Source of the DNA: Bacteriovoracaceae bacterium
GTDB taxonomy: Bacteria > Bdellovibrionota > Bacteriovoracia > Bacteriovoracales > Bacteriovoracaceae
NCBI GenBank assembly: GCA_023701435.1
Contig: JAMPXB010000001.1
Coordinates: 124,001-188,000, forward strand
Direction: 5' to 3'
DNA: 64,000 nt
Part shown: piece after piece, positions 24,711-34,525 of the stretch
How the letters are laid out: each line of letters starts with the position of its first letter
Position numbering within the stretch: position 1 is the stretch's first letter
Translations under genes and position numbers: made by a program
The notes under the pieces: generated by a model
Seen by the model: only the letters and a program-made list of their open reading frames with translations
What the model was told of the DNA's origin: nothing
The model's database searches: none

Positions 24711-25877
24711 GTGGCCCTCGAACGTCTATACCTCGATTATAATGCGACATCGCCCCTTTCTCATTCAGTCCTGGACTGGTTGAGACGTGGCGATGTTCTT
24801 TTTGCTAATCCATCCAGTCAGCATTCTGATGGAAAAGCTTCCCGCAAACTCGTTAACGAGGCCCGCGCGCAGCTCTTGCAGACTTTTCATAAGAGTGACA
24901 AAGATACAAAGTTGTTTTTCCACTCAGGGGCCACCGAGGCCATTCATACTTTTGCCTATTCCTTCTCAGAGATGGCCAGGTTAAGCGGAAAAGATCTTTT
25001 AATTTGTTATTCCAAGATCGATCATCCTGCGGTGGTTTCACTTTCAGAAAAGTACTTTGGAAGTCATGTAAAATTCTTTGAACTTAAAAGAGATAAGAAT
25101 CTTCATTACTTGCACCAGGAAAACTTCGAGGCCTTGAAAGATAAGAAGGATAACAATCCAGAGCTTATTATTCTCTACCATCACCTGTGGGTTCATAATG
25201 AAACGGGTCAGATTTCAGCCTTGAGTGATCTTACACTTTTTAAAACCATTCCTGATCTTTATTTACACATTGATGCTGTACAGTCCCCAGGAAAAATTCC
25301 CGACTGGCGCGAATTAAGTGAAGGGGATGTATGGTCTTTTTCGGCCCATAAGTTTGGCGCTTTAAAAGGCATTGGTTTTTCTTTTTTTAAAAGTTCACTT
25401 TCATTTCATCCGTTGATTGTGGGAGGGGCCCAGCAAGGCAATCTCAGATCAGGAACTGAAAATGTTCAGGGCATAAAAAGTATCTCGCTGGCCTTAAAAG
25501 ATTTGCAGCAAGTTGATGTTGAGCAAAACTCATTGCAACGTAAAAAATTGGTTGATGTGCTGAGGCTAGAACTCACCGGAATTGGCGACCTGATAGATGA
25601 TGAGAAGGTCTGCAGTAATACCATTTATTTCTTTTTAAATAAGCTCTCCAGCGATATCGCTCTTGCTCTGTTCGATGTGAATGGAATTGAAATCAGTGCC
25701 GGTTCGGCCTGCTCTAGCGGCGCTGCTAAACCGAGTGCGGTCCTTCTGCAAAAGGGTCTGGATGCGGTTTCTAAGAATGGCCTGCGATTATCTATGGCAT
25801 TTCAAGTCAATGAAGAGGATCTTAACAGGTTAACGGATCGATTAAGGCCTATTTTCAATAAATTACGCCACTTCTAG
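24711..25877 (+). CDS. Cysteine desulfurase (NifS/IscS-like)
   Basis: PLP enzyme that releases sulfane sulfur from cysteine. Seen are LDYNATSP at the N-terminus, FHSGATEAIH (cofactor phosphate loop), HNETGQI, LHIDAVQSPGK, PLP-lysine K214 in SFSAHKFGALKG, GGAQQGNLRSGTEN and the nucleophile C334 in SAGSACSSGAA. The start is GTG at 24711. At 388 residues it is close to IscS/NifS. No IscU, HscA or ferredoxin follows, unlike an isc operon, so tRNA thiolation or a distant scaffold may be served. Confidence 0.88.
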   Translation: MALERLYLDYNATSPLSHSVLDWLRRGDVLFANPSSQHSDGKASRKLVNEARAQLLQTFHKSDKDTKLFFHSGATEAIHTFAYSFSEMARLSGKDLLICYSKIDHPAVVSLSEKYFGSHVKFFELKRDKNLHYLHQENFEALKDKKDNNPELIILYHHLWVHNETGQISALSDLTLFKTIPDLYLHIDAVQSPGKIPDWRELSEGDVWSFSAHKFGALKGIGFSFFKSSLSFHPLIVGGAQQGNLRSGTENVQGIKSISLALKDLQQVDVEQNSLQRKKLVDVLRLELTGIGDLIDDEKVCSNTIYFFLNKLSSDIALALFDVNGIEISAGSACSSGAAKPSAVLLQKGLDAVSKNGLRLSMAFQVNEEDLNRLTDRLRPIFNKLRHF

Positions 25878-25931
25878 CGGAAAAAATTTATCTTTTTTAG
25901 GTTTTTCTAAAATGGGATTATAATCCATTGC

Positions 25932-26708
25932 ATGGGAATGCTTGATCGTATTAAAAAACGTCAAATCGACGGATTCAAAGACTTTGTTATTAATATGGAA
26001 ACTACCGGTGGCCCGACTCAGGTGCAAATCTTCACTGCCGGTGTGCTAGAAGATCCCCTCTATATGAACTGGGTCATGAAGAACTTTAAAACTTTTGATG
26101 ATTTTCTTAAAATCAGCTCTGATGATATTGAAAAAGTCCTAAATAATCAGGATCAAATACTTCCCTTGTTTGCCAAGTGTGTGTTTGGTTTGCCTGAAGA
26201 AAAATTGATGGAATTGGAAAGTGTGGTACCTAAGCATTTGAGTAAGCTCAAAGATGAATTATCTTACTTGAAAGAAGTGACACCTACTGAACGAGAAGGT
26301 GCCAAGAATTACATCATGAAACTTGTAAGAAAACTTCAATTAGAAGAGAGGATTCAGGGCTTCTCCTGGAGCCTTCCCCCGCAAGACATCTATTATCCCA
26401 AGCAGATTAAAGATGGGGGACTCAAGATCTATTTTGAAAGTGGTACCTTGGCCGCCGAGGGTGAATATCTAAAAGGTAAGCGTATCGGTTTCTGGAAACA
26501 TAATTATGACAATGGAAGCATTCTGGCCGAAGGGGACTATCTCGATGGTCTTAAAAACAATGTCTGGGTCTTTTATTATAGTAATGGAAACATTAAGTCT
26601 CAGGGTAAGTACCGCTCGGATTTAAAGCACGGCATTTGGAAAGAATGGGACCGTGGAGGTCAACTCACAGAAGTCGAGTATAATGAGGGAGTCAAGAAGA
26701 CCAAATAG
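25932..26708 (+). CDS. MORN/YwqK-type repeat protein (258 aa)
   Basis: The first ~165 residues are an unrecognised helical region (NNQDQILPLFAKCVFGLPEEKL). The C-terminal ~85 residues hold at least three MORN-like repeats of the YwqK type (GLKIYFESGTLAAEGEYLKG, HNYDNGSILAEGDYLDG, FYYSNGNIKSQGKYRSD). These form beta-hairpin stacks and usually act in protein or membrane contacts. TATAAT at 25919-25924 lies only 7 bases before the ATG, so the message may be leaderless; ATG at 25938 is an alternative. Confidence 0.65.
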   Translation: MGMLDRIKKRQIDGFKDFVINMETTGGPTQVQIFTAGVLEDPLYMNWVMKNFKTFDDFLKISSDDIEKVLNNQDQILPLFAKCVFGLPEEKLMELESVVPKHLSKLKDELSYLKEVTPTEREGAKNYIMKLVRKLQLEERIQGFSWSLPPQDIYYPKQIKDGGLKIYFESGTLAAEGEYLKGKRIGFWKHNYDNGSILAEGDYLDGLKNNVWVFYYSNGNIKSQGKYRSDLKHGIWKEWDRGGQLTEVEYNEGVKKTK

Positions 26709-26711
26709 GTC

Positions 26712-27344
26712 CTAGTCTTCTTCGAACTGAACGTCTCGTGAAATGACCACACCATCGACTGATCTTTCTTCCCGCTCTTCAATAAAATCAAATTGAATGG
26801 ACTCAAGCCCTTCGAAATTTTCCTCAAAAGCAATGGTGATTGTTCTCGGAGAGATATTCATCAGAGTGCTGAGGTAGTAGTTTTTCCCGAAAAGCTGGAC
26901 CGCTTGCTCGTCATCATTAACATGACGGAAATCTGATTCATCAATTAGCGGATTGTGAGAAGTATTTTTAACAATAATGGCCCCTTGAATCTTCTCTTTG
27001 GGAAGATCCTTGGTAACACCCCAGGTCGCCAGTGGAAAATAATCCAGGTGAAAGGTCGAATTTCCGTACGCTAAGCGTCTAGGAATGATCAAACGGTTCA
27101 TAAATTTACGGGTGGTCTCATCTTTGGCCTTGCGGGCGAGCTTTTCCGCCAACATGGAGTCTTCAATCCTGATGATATAGTGGCCAGGATGCTTGGTAGA
27201 CCGAAACAGGATGTACTGGAAAGCGATACTAAACAAAGTAAAAAGCTTTTGTTGGTCCAGATGGATATGTTGGGCCGGAGATTCAACTATGGTCTTAACG
27301 GCTTCGTAGAGGGTTGATTTATCAAGATCTTTCTTACTGCTCAT
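26712..27344 (-). CDS. Protein of unknown function (210 aa)
   Basis: No family recognised. No signal peptide or membrane helix; an N-terminal helical part (ESPAQHIHLDQQKLFTLFSI) and an acidic C-terminal end. ATG at 27344 is the clear start. It converges with the MORN gene (3-base gap) and is divergent from fusA. A cytoplasmic location is inferred. Confidence 0.5.
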   Translation of the reverse strand: MSSKKDLDKSTLYEAVKTIVESPAQHIHLDQQKLFTLFSIAFQYILFRSTKHPGHYIIRIEDSMLAEKLARKAKDETTRKFMNRLIIPRRLAYGNSTFHLDYFPLATWGVTKDLPKEKIQGAIIVKNTSHNPLIDESDFRHVNDDEQAVQLFGKNYYLSTLMNISPRTITIAFEENFEGLESIQFDFIEEREERSVDGVVISRDVQFEED

Positions 27345-27413
27345 ACTCAGAAATCTCTATCAAAAATCGGGTTTTGGCAACAAGCAAAAAGCACTTCTAA
27401 GCATGGAAAAAAA

Positions 27414-27443
27414 TTGACGAAAGCGGGACCCTTCATTTATGAT
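27414..27443 (+). promoter_or_regulatory. Promoter of fusA
   Basis: TTGACG at 27414-27419, 18-base spacer, TATGAT at 27438-27443. Start predicted near 27450, about 44 bases before the ATG at 27494. Confidence 0.65.
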
Positions 27444-27493
27444 GCAGGCTAAAATTTTTTATATAGACACCTCTAACACCATTTGGAGTGAAG

Positions 27494-29662
27494 ATGATTG
27501 ACAAGAACTTGCCCAAAACCAGAAACATTGGTATTTCGGCCCACATTGACTCAGGTAAGACGACTCTATCTGAACGTATTCTCTTTTACTGCTCTAAGAT
27601 TCACAAAATCGAAGACGTTAAAGGCGGCGGCGCTGGAGCAACCATGGACCACATGGATCTTGAGCGTGAAAAAGGTATTACTATTACTTCAGCAGCTACG
27701 ACTGTTGAATGGACTGGTATTAATAAGGAAGGTATCACTTTCTCTGAAGGTGACCAGAAGTCTATTAAGGTTAACCTAATCGATACTCCGGGACACGTGG
27801 ACTTCACAGTTGAAGTTGAACGTTCTCTTCGAGTTCTTGATGGTGCAATCCTCGTTATTTGTTCGGTTGCTGGTGTTCAGTCTCAGTCAATTACTGTTGA
27901 CCGTCAGATGAAGCGTTACCGCGTTCCTCGTATGGCCTTCTTAAACAAGATGGACCGTATGGGCGCTAACCCTTACAACGGTGTTAAAGCTCTTCGTGAA
28001 AAACTAAATCACAATGCAGTTCTTATGCAGCTTCCAATTGGTGCTGAAGAAAACTTCAAAGGTGTAATCGATCTTATCAAAATGAGAGCTTACTACTTTG
28101 ATGGCGATAACGGTGAAATCATCCGTGAAGAAGCGATTCCTTCTGAGCTTGAAAATCAAGCTTCTAGTGCCCGCGAAGAAATGCTTGATGTTGTTTCAGC
28201 TTTTGATGATTCAATGATGGAAGCTATTCTTGAAGGTAACGAAGTAACTGAAGAGCAAATCCATGCAGCTGTTAGAAAAGGTGTTAACACTCTTTCTTTC
28301 ACTCCGGTTTTCCTTGGTTCAGCTTTCAAAAATAAAGGTGTTCAGCTTCTTCTTAACGCTGTTGCCCGTTATTTACCTTCTCCAGTTACTGCTGAGAAAT
28401 CTAAAGCAATCGATTCAAACTCAGGCGAGAAAGTTGAACTTCTTCCTGAATACGATAAGCCGCTTGTTTGTATGGCCTTCAAAATCACTGACGAGCAGTT
28501 CGGTCAGTTGACTTATACTCGTATTTACCAAGGTACCCTTAATAAAGGTGATACTCTGATCAATACTCGTACTAAGAAAAGAACTCGTATCGGTCGTATC
28601 GTTCGTATGAACTCTAACGACAGAGAGAATATCGATTCAGCTTCAGCTGGTGACATTATCGCTATGATTGGTGTTGACTGTGCTTCCGGTGATACTTTTG
28701 TTGCAGAAGACGGAAATATGGAACACCTGTCTTGTGAAGGTATGCACGTGCCGATTCCTGTTATCGAGCTTTCAATCAAAGCTAAAGATAAGGACGCGCA
28801 GGCCCGTATGTCTAAAGGTCTTCAGCGCTTCATTAAAGAAGATCCTACTTTCCACTTGTTCACAGACGAAGAGTCTGGTGAGACACGTATCGCTGGTATG
28901 GGTGAGCTTCACCTTGAAATTTATGTTGAACGTCTTAAGCGTGAATATAAAGCAGAGGTTGAAGTTGGTGCTCCACAGGTTAACTACCGTGAAACAATCC
29001 GTGGCGAAGCTAAGTTTGAATATACTCACAAGAAGCAAACTGGTGGTTCAGGTCAATTCGCGAAAGTTGCTGGTATGATCAAGCCTCTTGCTACTGATAG
29101 AAAAGAGCGTGAAGACCAAGTTTTCCGTTTTGTTAACGAAATTAAGGGTGGTGTAATTCCTAACGAATTCATCCCTTCATGTGATAAAGGTTTCAACGAC
29201 GTTATGAACAAGGGACCTCTTGCAGCGTTCCCAGTGATTGATGTTGAAGCTTACCTACAAGATGGTCAGTACCATGATGTGGATTCATCTGATATGGCGT
29301 TCCGTATTGCTGCTCGTATGGCAATGAGAGAAGCTATTAAGAATGCTAATCCAATCATTCTTGAGCCAATCATGAAAGTAGAAGTAGAAACTCCACAAGA
29401 CTATCAAGGTTTCGTGATCGGTGACTTATCTTCTCGTCGTGGTGTGATTCTTGGATCTGAAAACAACGAAACTGGAGACGCGATCATTAATGCTCACGTT
29501 CCTCTTTCAGAAATGTTCGGATACGCAACAGTTCTTCGTTCAGGTACAGCTGGTAAAGCTGGTTACTCTATGGAGTTTGCTAAATACGAACCATGTCCTT
29601 CTCATGTTCAAGAGAAAGTTATGGCTGCTCGTAAAGACAAACTTAATGAGCGTGCTGAATAA
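27494..29662 (+). CDS. fusA: Elongation factor G, mitochondrial/spdEFG1-like type
   Basis: GTPase driving ribosomal translocation, 722 residues with all five EF-G domains. The P-loop AHIDSGKT (residues 16-23), DTPGH and NKMD are present. The N-terminus [20 protein letters not shown], with Ser in place of the usual [20 protein letters not shown], is the form seen in mitochondrial EF-G1 and the spirochaete/planctomycete/delta EF-G1 group. In that group translocation and recycling are split between two EF-Gs. ATG 27494 has GGAG six bases upstream; GTG 27488 overlaps that site. It stands alone, away from rpsL/rpsG/tuf, and its codon use is visibly more biased than its neighbours'. Confidence 0.96.
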   Translation: MIDKNLPKTRNIGISAHIDSGKTTLSERILFYCSKIHKIEDVKGGGAGATMDHMDLEREKGITITSAATTVEWTGINKEGITFSEGDQKSIKVNLIDTPGHVDFTVEVERSLRVLDGAILVICSVAGVQSQSITVDRQMKRYRVPRMAFLNKMDRMGANPYNGVKALREKLNHNAVLMQLPIGAEENFKGVIDLIKMRAYYFDGDNGEIIREEAIPSELENQASSAREEMLDVVSAFDDSMMEAILEGNEVTEEQIHAAVRKGVNTLSFTPVFLGSAFKNKGVQLLLNAVARYLPSPVTAEKSKAIDSNSGEKVELLPEYDKPLVCMAFKITDEQFGQLTYTRIYQGTLNKGDTLINTRTKKRTRIGRIVRMNSNDRENIDSASAGDIIAMIGVDCASGDTFVAEDGNMEHLSCEGMHVPIPVIELSIKAKDKDAQARMSKGLQRFIKEDPTFHLFTDEESGETRIAGMGELHLEIYVERLKREYKAEVEVGAPQVNYRETIRGEAKFEYTHKKQTGGSGQFAKVAGMIKPLATDRKEREDQVFRFVNEIKGGVIPNEFIPSCDKGFNDVMNKGPLAAFPVIDVEAYLQDGQYHDVDSSDMAFRIAARMAMREAIKNANPIILEPIMKVEVETPQDYQGFVIGDLSSRRGVILGSENNETGDAIINAHVPLSEMFGYATVLRSGTAGKAGYSMEFAKYEPCPSHVQEKVMAARKDKLNERAE

Positions 29663-29694
29663 GATCTGTTTTACTCAGATAATTCTAAAAAAAG

Positions 29695-29721
29695 GGCCGG
29701 AGTTTTCTCCGGCCTTTTTTT
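29695..29721 (+). terminator. Rho-independent terminator of fusA
   Basis: GGCCGGAG/CTCCGGCC stem (29695-29702 with 29707-29714), TTTT loop, then seven Ts. Confidence 0.92.
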
Positions 29722-29795
29722 ACCTACTATAATTAATCATTTACATCTGTTTTAATTCATATTAGTTATACTTATATATAATATAAGGAAATGCG

Positions 29796-30686
29796 ATGAT
29801 TGAAACATCTATGCTCCAGGTGCTAATAGCCCTGTCTCAAAACGAAAATATTTCCAAGGCGGCGGAAGAGTTAAATGTGACTCAAAGTGCTGTCTCTCAA
29901 GCCTTAAAAAACCTCGAGGGCAAGGTTGGCTTCCCGGTCATTACCCGTCAGGGGAAATCAGTCACGTTAACTGACAATGGCATCCGTTTAGCGAAAGTGG
30001 CCAAGCAATATGTGAAGCGCATCGACGAAACTATTGAACAGATTCATCTGGAAAATCATGAGATCAAAGGGAAGCTCCACGTGGGGTCACTCTATGGTCT
30101 GGGAAAAACCTGGTTATCCAGCCGTATGCTTGATTTTCTCTCCACGTATCCGGAGCTGGAAGTAAGGCTTTCCATGGATTTTCCGGAAACGATTATTAAG
30201 AAATTTGAACAGCATGATATCGATTGCCTCATTATGCCAGAGCATTTGGTGCCGGCCTTCGCAGAAAAGCTTGAACTTCATGCGGAACACACCAATTTGG
30301 TTTTCTCAGATAAATTCAAGATCACTGCCCAGACCGAACTCAAAGATATTCTGGGTATGCCCATTATTTTTTATGAAAACAATGATCCCAATTTCTACCG
30401 CTGGTGCCGGGAAAAATTTGGAGTTGTACCCCGGAACATCAAGCCGCGCCTGGTGGTAAATTCTTTCGGGCAAATGCTTCAGGCCGTAAATGAAGGCCTG
30501 GGAGTGGCAGTGGTGCCGACTCACGTTTTAAAGCGTTCTCACTTCAAATCTAAGTTAAAAACGGCCGGAAAAGATTTTGAAATCTTCAGCAATAAAGTTT
30601 CTTTTGCTTTTCATGCTGATGAGGCCCAAAGTTATAAGATTAAAGAGCTTTATAAATTTTTATTAGAGGCCGTCAAAGATTTATAA
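29796..30686 (+). CDS. LysR-family transcriptional regulator
   Basis: A 296-residue protein with an N-terminal winged helix (MLQVLIALSQNENISKAAEELNVTQSAVSQALKNLE in overlapping segments, residues ~5-42) and a periplasmic-binding-protein-like effector domain (~90-290; GKLHVGSLYGLGKTWL, VNEGLGVAVVPTHVL). The effector is unknown. It is a single gene on the same strand as the CCA-enzyme gene, 81 bases upstream of it. LysR proteins usually regulate a divergent neighbour, but here the upstream gene is fusA on the same strand, so the target is probably elsewhere. Confidence 0.92.
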   Translation: MIETSMLQVLIALSQNENISKAAEELNVTQSAVSQALKNLEGKVGFPVITRQGKSVTLTDNGIRLAKVAKQYVKRIDETIEQIHLENHEIKGKLHVGSLYGLGKTWLSSRMLDFLSTYPELEVRLSMDFPETIIKKFEQHDIDCLIMPEHLVPAFAEKLELHAEHTNLVFSDKFKITAQTELKDILGMPIIFYENNDPNFYRWCREKFGVVPRNIKPRLVVNSFGQMLQAVNEGLGVAVVPTHVLKRSHFKSKLKTAGKDFEIFSNKVSFAFHADEAQSYKIKELYKFLLEAVKDL

Positions 30687-30767
30687 CTTGTTAAATACAC
30701 GGCATTATTCGGATTAAATGTTTCCAAAGATTTTTTAGTTTTCCATAATAGGTAAACGAGGATTTTT

Positions 30768-31955
30768 GTGACATTTGACCAAAAAAAAATTGAATCTGAA
30801 CTTCCCGCTTCTTTTAATCCTGTCATGGACGAACTTCAGCGCGTGGGGTTTATCCCCACGTTAGTGGGAGGCAGTGTTAGGGATTTTTTTCGAACGGGTA
30901 GACTCGGTAAAGATTGGGACGTGGAACTGACCCATGAGACTATTTCCTTCAATAAAAATGAGTGGAAGGAGTTGGGTAAATCTCTCTCTCGCTTAGGAAA
31001 AGTCTCAAACCTTCCTTATGAAATTATTCGACTTGATCTGGACAGTTATCAAATGGAGTTTTCACCTCCTCGAATTGAGACTTTCATCGAAGACTCCCAT
31101 CATCACTCAAACTTCACGGCCGAATTTGATTTTAAGCTTCCCTTTGAGAAGGCCGTGGCGCGAAGAGATTTTACCATCAATGCCATGGGCATCAGGTTTA
31201 AGTCGAAAAAACAAATCGAGTTCCTCGATCCGTTAGAGGGACTGCGACACTTGAGTAAAAAAATACTTCATCCCGCAGGGCCGGACTTTGGGAAAGATCC
31301 AGTACGCTTTTTAAGGGCCGTGCGCTTTGCCCAGAAGTATGGTCTTTCTTATTCACCAGAGCTCCAGAAGATTCTTGATTCCATGAAGCTCATTGGTATT
31401 AGTCCGGCCTATTTTTGGAGTGAGATGCAAAAGTCCGGGGATCCTATTCGGTTTTTAGAAAAGATCATGAAAGAGTCAGAAAACCATCCGGAATTAGCAC
31501 TTCCAATGGAGCATTCCCAAGCAGCAAAACTTAAGGGTATCCAAAAAATTTTAGAGGTTCCAGAGAAGCATGAATCATGGGTCATAGCTTTGGAGTGGAT
31601 CGATATTCCAAGTGAAGGATGGCGGACATTTTTTAGCCTGAGTTCGGACACTTGTCGGCGGCTGGGCCGATGGGCCCAAACCTCCAAGGCCTTTCAAACC
31701 ATTCTTCCGGAATTTTTCCACGGAGAGTTTGAACAAGTCCGGGATAGTGAAAACTTTGATAAGCTTTTTGACTGGTACTTCACCACCAAGCAGCTGTTGC
31801 AGAAAAATCCGGATCTGCCCTTGATGAAGATGATTGAAGACTATCTTCCAGCATGGATTCATCTGTACCGCTTTGAGGCCCCCAAGGACGTAAAGCACAT
31901 TGATCCTCCTTTTCGTGCCAAATACCAGGTGTGGAATTTATGTCAGCGCTTATAG
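30768..31955 (+). CDS. CCA-adding/poly(A) polymerase family nucleotidyltransferase
   Basis: A 395-residue class II nucleotidyltransferase. VGGSVRDFF (residues ~30-45) and KDWDVEL supply the G[GS] and DxD catalytic motifs. ARRDFTINAMGIRF and LDPLEGLRHLSKKILHP form the neck, and DPVRFLRAVRFAQKYG binds tRNA or RNA. There is no HD phosphohydrolase domain. Most likely it repairs tRNA CCA ends, but poly(A) polymerase cannot be excluded. The start is GTG at 30768. The next gene begins inside its last 16 bases. Confidence 0.85.
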   Translation: MTFDQKKIESELPASFNPVMDELQRVGFIPTLVGGSVRDFFRTGRLGKDWDVELTHETISFNKNEWKELGKSLSRLGKVSNLPYEIIRLDLDSYQMEFSPPRIETFIEDSHHHSNFTAEFDFKLPFEKAVARRDFTINAMGIRFKSKKQIEFLDPLEGLRHLSKKILHPAGPDFGKDPVRFLRAVRFAQKYGLSYSPELQKILDSMKLIGISPAYFWSEMQKSGDPIRFLEKIMKESENHPELALPMEHSQAAKLKGIQKILEVPEKHESWVIALEWIDIPSEGWRTFFSLSSDTCRRLGRWAQTSKAFQTILPEFFHGEFEQVRDSENFDKLFDWYFTTKQLLQKNPDLPLMKMIEDYLPAWIHLYRFEAPKDVKHIDPPFRAKYQVWNLCQRL

Positions 31956-32467
31956 TTTCCTATGCCGAAGTCACAGGTGATGAAATGGTTCTGGCCCAGG
32001 TGCGGGAGATATTTTTTGAAAGCTCCACTAAAAAAGATTTTAAGGATGCTTCCGAGAAAGAAGCCTTTTTTGAGAAATACTTGGGTTATTACTTAAGAAA
32101 TCATCCGGAGCTCGCCTGGGTGGCCCAAGAAGATAAGGTACTGGGTTATGTGGTGGCGGTGGCCGATTCTCAGGATGATGTTCTTTATAAAATCCAGCCC
32201 CATTTAAAAACCTTTGAGAAGTATTTTGGCCAGTATCCTGCCCACCTGCATATAAACTGTCATGTTGAGTCGCGGGGAAAAGGGGTAGGAGGACAATTAG
32301 TCAAAGCTTTAGAAAAACAGCTTAAGACCATGAATATTCAGGGCCTCCACATTATGACCGGAGCCGATGCTCTTAATAAGAAGTTCTACCAAAAACTAGG
32401 GTTTGATTTTGAGGCCATAGAATTTTTTCATGATTCCCCGATTCTTTTCATGGGTAAGAGTTTGTAG
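31940..32467 (+). CDS. GNAT-family N-acetyltransferase
   Basis: A 175-residue acetyltransferase. The acetyl-CoA loop is visible as VESRGKGVGGQLVKALEKQL (Q/RxxGxG/A form), followed by GADALNKKFYQKLGF, the usual end of the fold. ATG 31940 overlaps the upstream CCA-enzyme gene by 16 bases. The substrate is unknown. Confidence 0.82.
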   Translation: MSALIVSYAEVTGDEMVLAQVREIFFESSTKKDFKDASEKEAFFEKYLGYYLRNHPELAWVAQEDKVLGYVVAVADSQDDVLYKIQPHLKTFEKYFGQYPAHLHINCHVESRGKGVGGQLVKALEKQLKTMNIQGLHIMTGADALNKKFYQKLGFDFEAIEFFHDSPILFMGKSL

Positions 32468-32478
32468 GAGAATAAACT

Positions 32479-32507
32479 TTGACAGACTTAGTCAGGGAAT
32501 CTTAACC
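32479..32507 (+). promoter_or_regulatory. Candidate promoter of mltA
   Basis: Perfect -35 TTGACA at 32479-32484, 17-base spacer and a weak -10 TTAACC (32502-32507). The ATG at 32541 lies 34 bases on. Confidence 0.4.
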
Positions 32508-32540
32508 TAAACCTTAGTTTTTTCACATTGGTAGGTTTTA

Positions 32541-33686
32541 ATGAAGACTTTGTTGATCTTTGTTTCGCTCATAATTGCAAATCTTGCTGTGGCCGAGGTC
32601 ACACCTACTCAGCGCCTTTTTCAAAGCTTAAGTTTTGTAGACGATCTATCATTGGAAAACCTGGACCTGGCCATTGAAAGACAGCTTCAGTCTTATGCCA
32701 ATCGCAGATTAACGGGAACCATCAAATTTGGCTCAAAAGAATACCCTAAAACAGTCTTGAAAGATTCCTTGATCCTTTTAAGGACACTTGCAGGACAAAC
32801 CCGTCAGTGTCTTAAAAGTAATCCGCAAGCAGTGTGTCTGAATGCCTTCAATCAGGAAGTAAACGCTAAGTTTGCTATTTATGTTCCTCTTCCTGCCAAG
32901 AAGGAACCAGGATTCCGCTCAAAGGCGACTACCAAGTTTACTTCTTATTATTCACCGGACCTTCATGGCTCACGAGTTCCGACTGAGCGTTTTAAGCGTC
33001 CCATTTACCGCAAACCTGATCAGCCTTCAGAACAAAACTATACCAGAGTTGACATTGATTACCGTGGGGCCCTGGCCGGTAAAGGTTATGAAATTTTTTG
33101 GGTGGAAGAATCCTTTTTTGACCTATATCTCCTGCATGTTCAAGGCGGGGGACGAATTAATATTTTCAATGCTGATGGTTCTAAAGAAGTAAAATATTTA
33201 AGCTACGACGGAAAAAATGAACGCTCGTTTCAGATGATCTACAAGTATATGATGGCCAAGGGTTATCTGCAGCCGAACAATGCCGGTATTCCTGGCCAGA
33301 GACAATTTCTGATTGAGAATCCTCATAAAGAAGAGGAAATCTTTGGTTCTTGTCCTTCTTATGTTTATTTCAAAGAGTCTGATGAAGAGCCGGTAGGACT
33401 TGATAACATTCCTTTAACGGAAGGTCGCTCCCTGGCCATTGATTCTCGTATCTATAAAACTATGGGCATGATTAACTTTGTTAAAACCGTTAAGGCTTCT
33501 CATGTGGATGCTGATGGCAAAGTGGTGAAAGTTCCTTTCTCACGTTTCTTTATTGCCCAGGACACTGGCGGTGCCATCCGTGGTAATGCCCGCTGTGATC
33601 TTTATTTTGGATATGGCCCGCTGGCGGAGCTTACTGCTTACAATATGAATGAGCAGGGTGAGCAGTACTTCTTAATTAAGAAGTAA
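32541..33686 (+). CDS. mltA: Membrane-bound lytic murein transglycosylase A
   Basis: Cleaves the MurNAc-GlcNAc bond of peptidoglycan with formation of a 1,6-anhydro ring. A signal peptide (MKTLLIFVSLIIANLAVAE) is followed by the MltA beta-barrel (FTSYYSPDLHGSR, GKGYEIFWVEESFFDLYLLHVQGGG in pieces, residues ~130-230) and the 3D domain (ISRFF-like then FIAQDTGGAIRGNARCDLYFG near the C-terminus) with the conserved catalytic Asp. There is no lipobox Cys after the signal, so it may be soluble in the periplasm. It could act in wall turnover or, in a predator, on prey murein. Confidence 0.92.
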   Translation: MKTLLIFVSLIIANLAVAEVTPTQRLFQSLSFVDDLSLENLDLAIERQLQSYANRRLTGTIKFGSKEYPKTVLKDSLILLRTLAGQTRQCLKSNPQAVCLNAFNQEVNAKFAIYVPLPAKKEPGFRSKATTKFTSYYSPDLHGSRVPTERFKRPIYRKPDQPSEQNYTRVDIDYRGALAGKGYEIFWVEESFFDLYLLHVQGGGRINIFNADGSKEVKYLSYDGKNERSFQMIYKYMMAKGYLQPNNAGIPGQRQFLIENPHKEEEIFGSCPSYVYFKESDEEPVGLDNIPLTEGRSLAIDSRIYKTMGMINFVKTVKASHVDADGKVVKVPFSRFFIAQDTGGAIRGNARCDLYFGYGPLAELTAYNMNEQGEQYFLIKK

Positions 33687-33688
33687 TC

Positions 33689-34459
33689 TCACGCCAAATT
33701 ATCCGAATCAAAAAACATCACTTCCATCCCGGGAAAATCGGCCTTGAATTTATTCATCAAGGCCAGTGTTCCAAAGCGCTCAGTCGCGTGATGGCCTCCG
33801 GCAAAGAAATGAATGCCGGCCTCAATTGAGTCATGCCAGTTGTATTCAGAAATCTCCCCCGTCAAATAAGCATCAAGTCCTTCTTCCTGGGCCTGGATCC
33901 ATTCATTATTGGCCCCGCCAGTAATAATTCCTAGAGTCTTAATGTTGTCAGTGCCGTTAGGGGAAGCCAGGGTCACTGGATGTTTCAAGATCTGTTCCAG
34001 GGAGATTTTAAGTTCTAGGGCCGAGACAGGGTGGGTGAATTCGCCCTTGGTGCCCAATGGTTTTCTCTTATAGAGGCCAAAAGGGGCCAGTTTAGTGAGG
34101 TTAAGTTCACGGGCCAGGGACACAGCATTGCCGACTTCTTCATGGGCATCAAGTGGCAAGTGGTAAGCAAAAAGGTTAAGGTCATTTTTTATGGCGAGCT
34201 TTACGCGCTCTCCCCAGCCACCGGTGATGGTGCGGGAGCCTTGATGTTTCCAGAAAATTCCATGATGCACGACCAGGCCATCGGCGCCCCATTCTATGGC
34301 CTTGGCGATGGAATCCTGAGTGGCCGAAACTGCAAAGGCCAGACGCTTAATAGATTTTTTTCCATCAATTTGCAGACCATTGGGCCCATAGTCCTCAAAC
34401 TCAGACGTACTGAGTAATGAATTGAAGTAATGAAGTATCTTATTTTGGGTCTGTGCCAT
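33689..34459 (-). CDS. Nif3-family dinuclear metal-binding protein
   Basis: A 256-residue Nif3/YbgI-type protein with the metal-binding VVHHGIFWK (residues ~60-68), a second His (FAYHLPLDAHEEVGN) and the C-terminal GGHHATERFG. Family members form hexameric toroids; some have been assigned as GTP cyclohydrolase I type 2, but the general function is unsettled. It converges with mltA (2-base gap). Confidence 0.9.
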   Translation of the reverse strand: MAQTQNKILHYFNSLLSTSEFEDYGPNGLQIDGKKSIKRLAFAVSATQDSIAKAIEWGADGLVVHHGIFWKHQGSRTITGGWGERVKLAIKNDLNLFAYHLPLDAHEEVGNAVSLARELNLTKLAPFGLYKRKPLGTKGEFTHPVSALELKISLEQILKHPVTLASPNGTDNIKTLGIITGGANNEWIQAQEEGLDAYLTGEISEYNWHDSIEAGIHFFAGGHHATERFGTLALMNKFKADFPGMEVMFFDSDNLA

Positions 34460-34525
34460 GGTGATTCCTTTTCAATGAGTTCTCATTTTAATACAATTTT
34501 TTCGTCTTAAACAAAGGATTCGACG

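Noticed and set aside
28668..29078. 136-codon frame inside fusA
   Set aside because: Out-of-frame shadow caused by the strong codon bias of EF-G.
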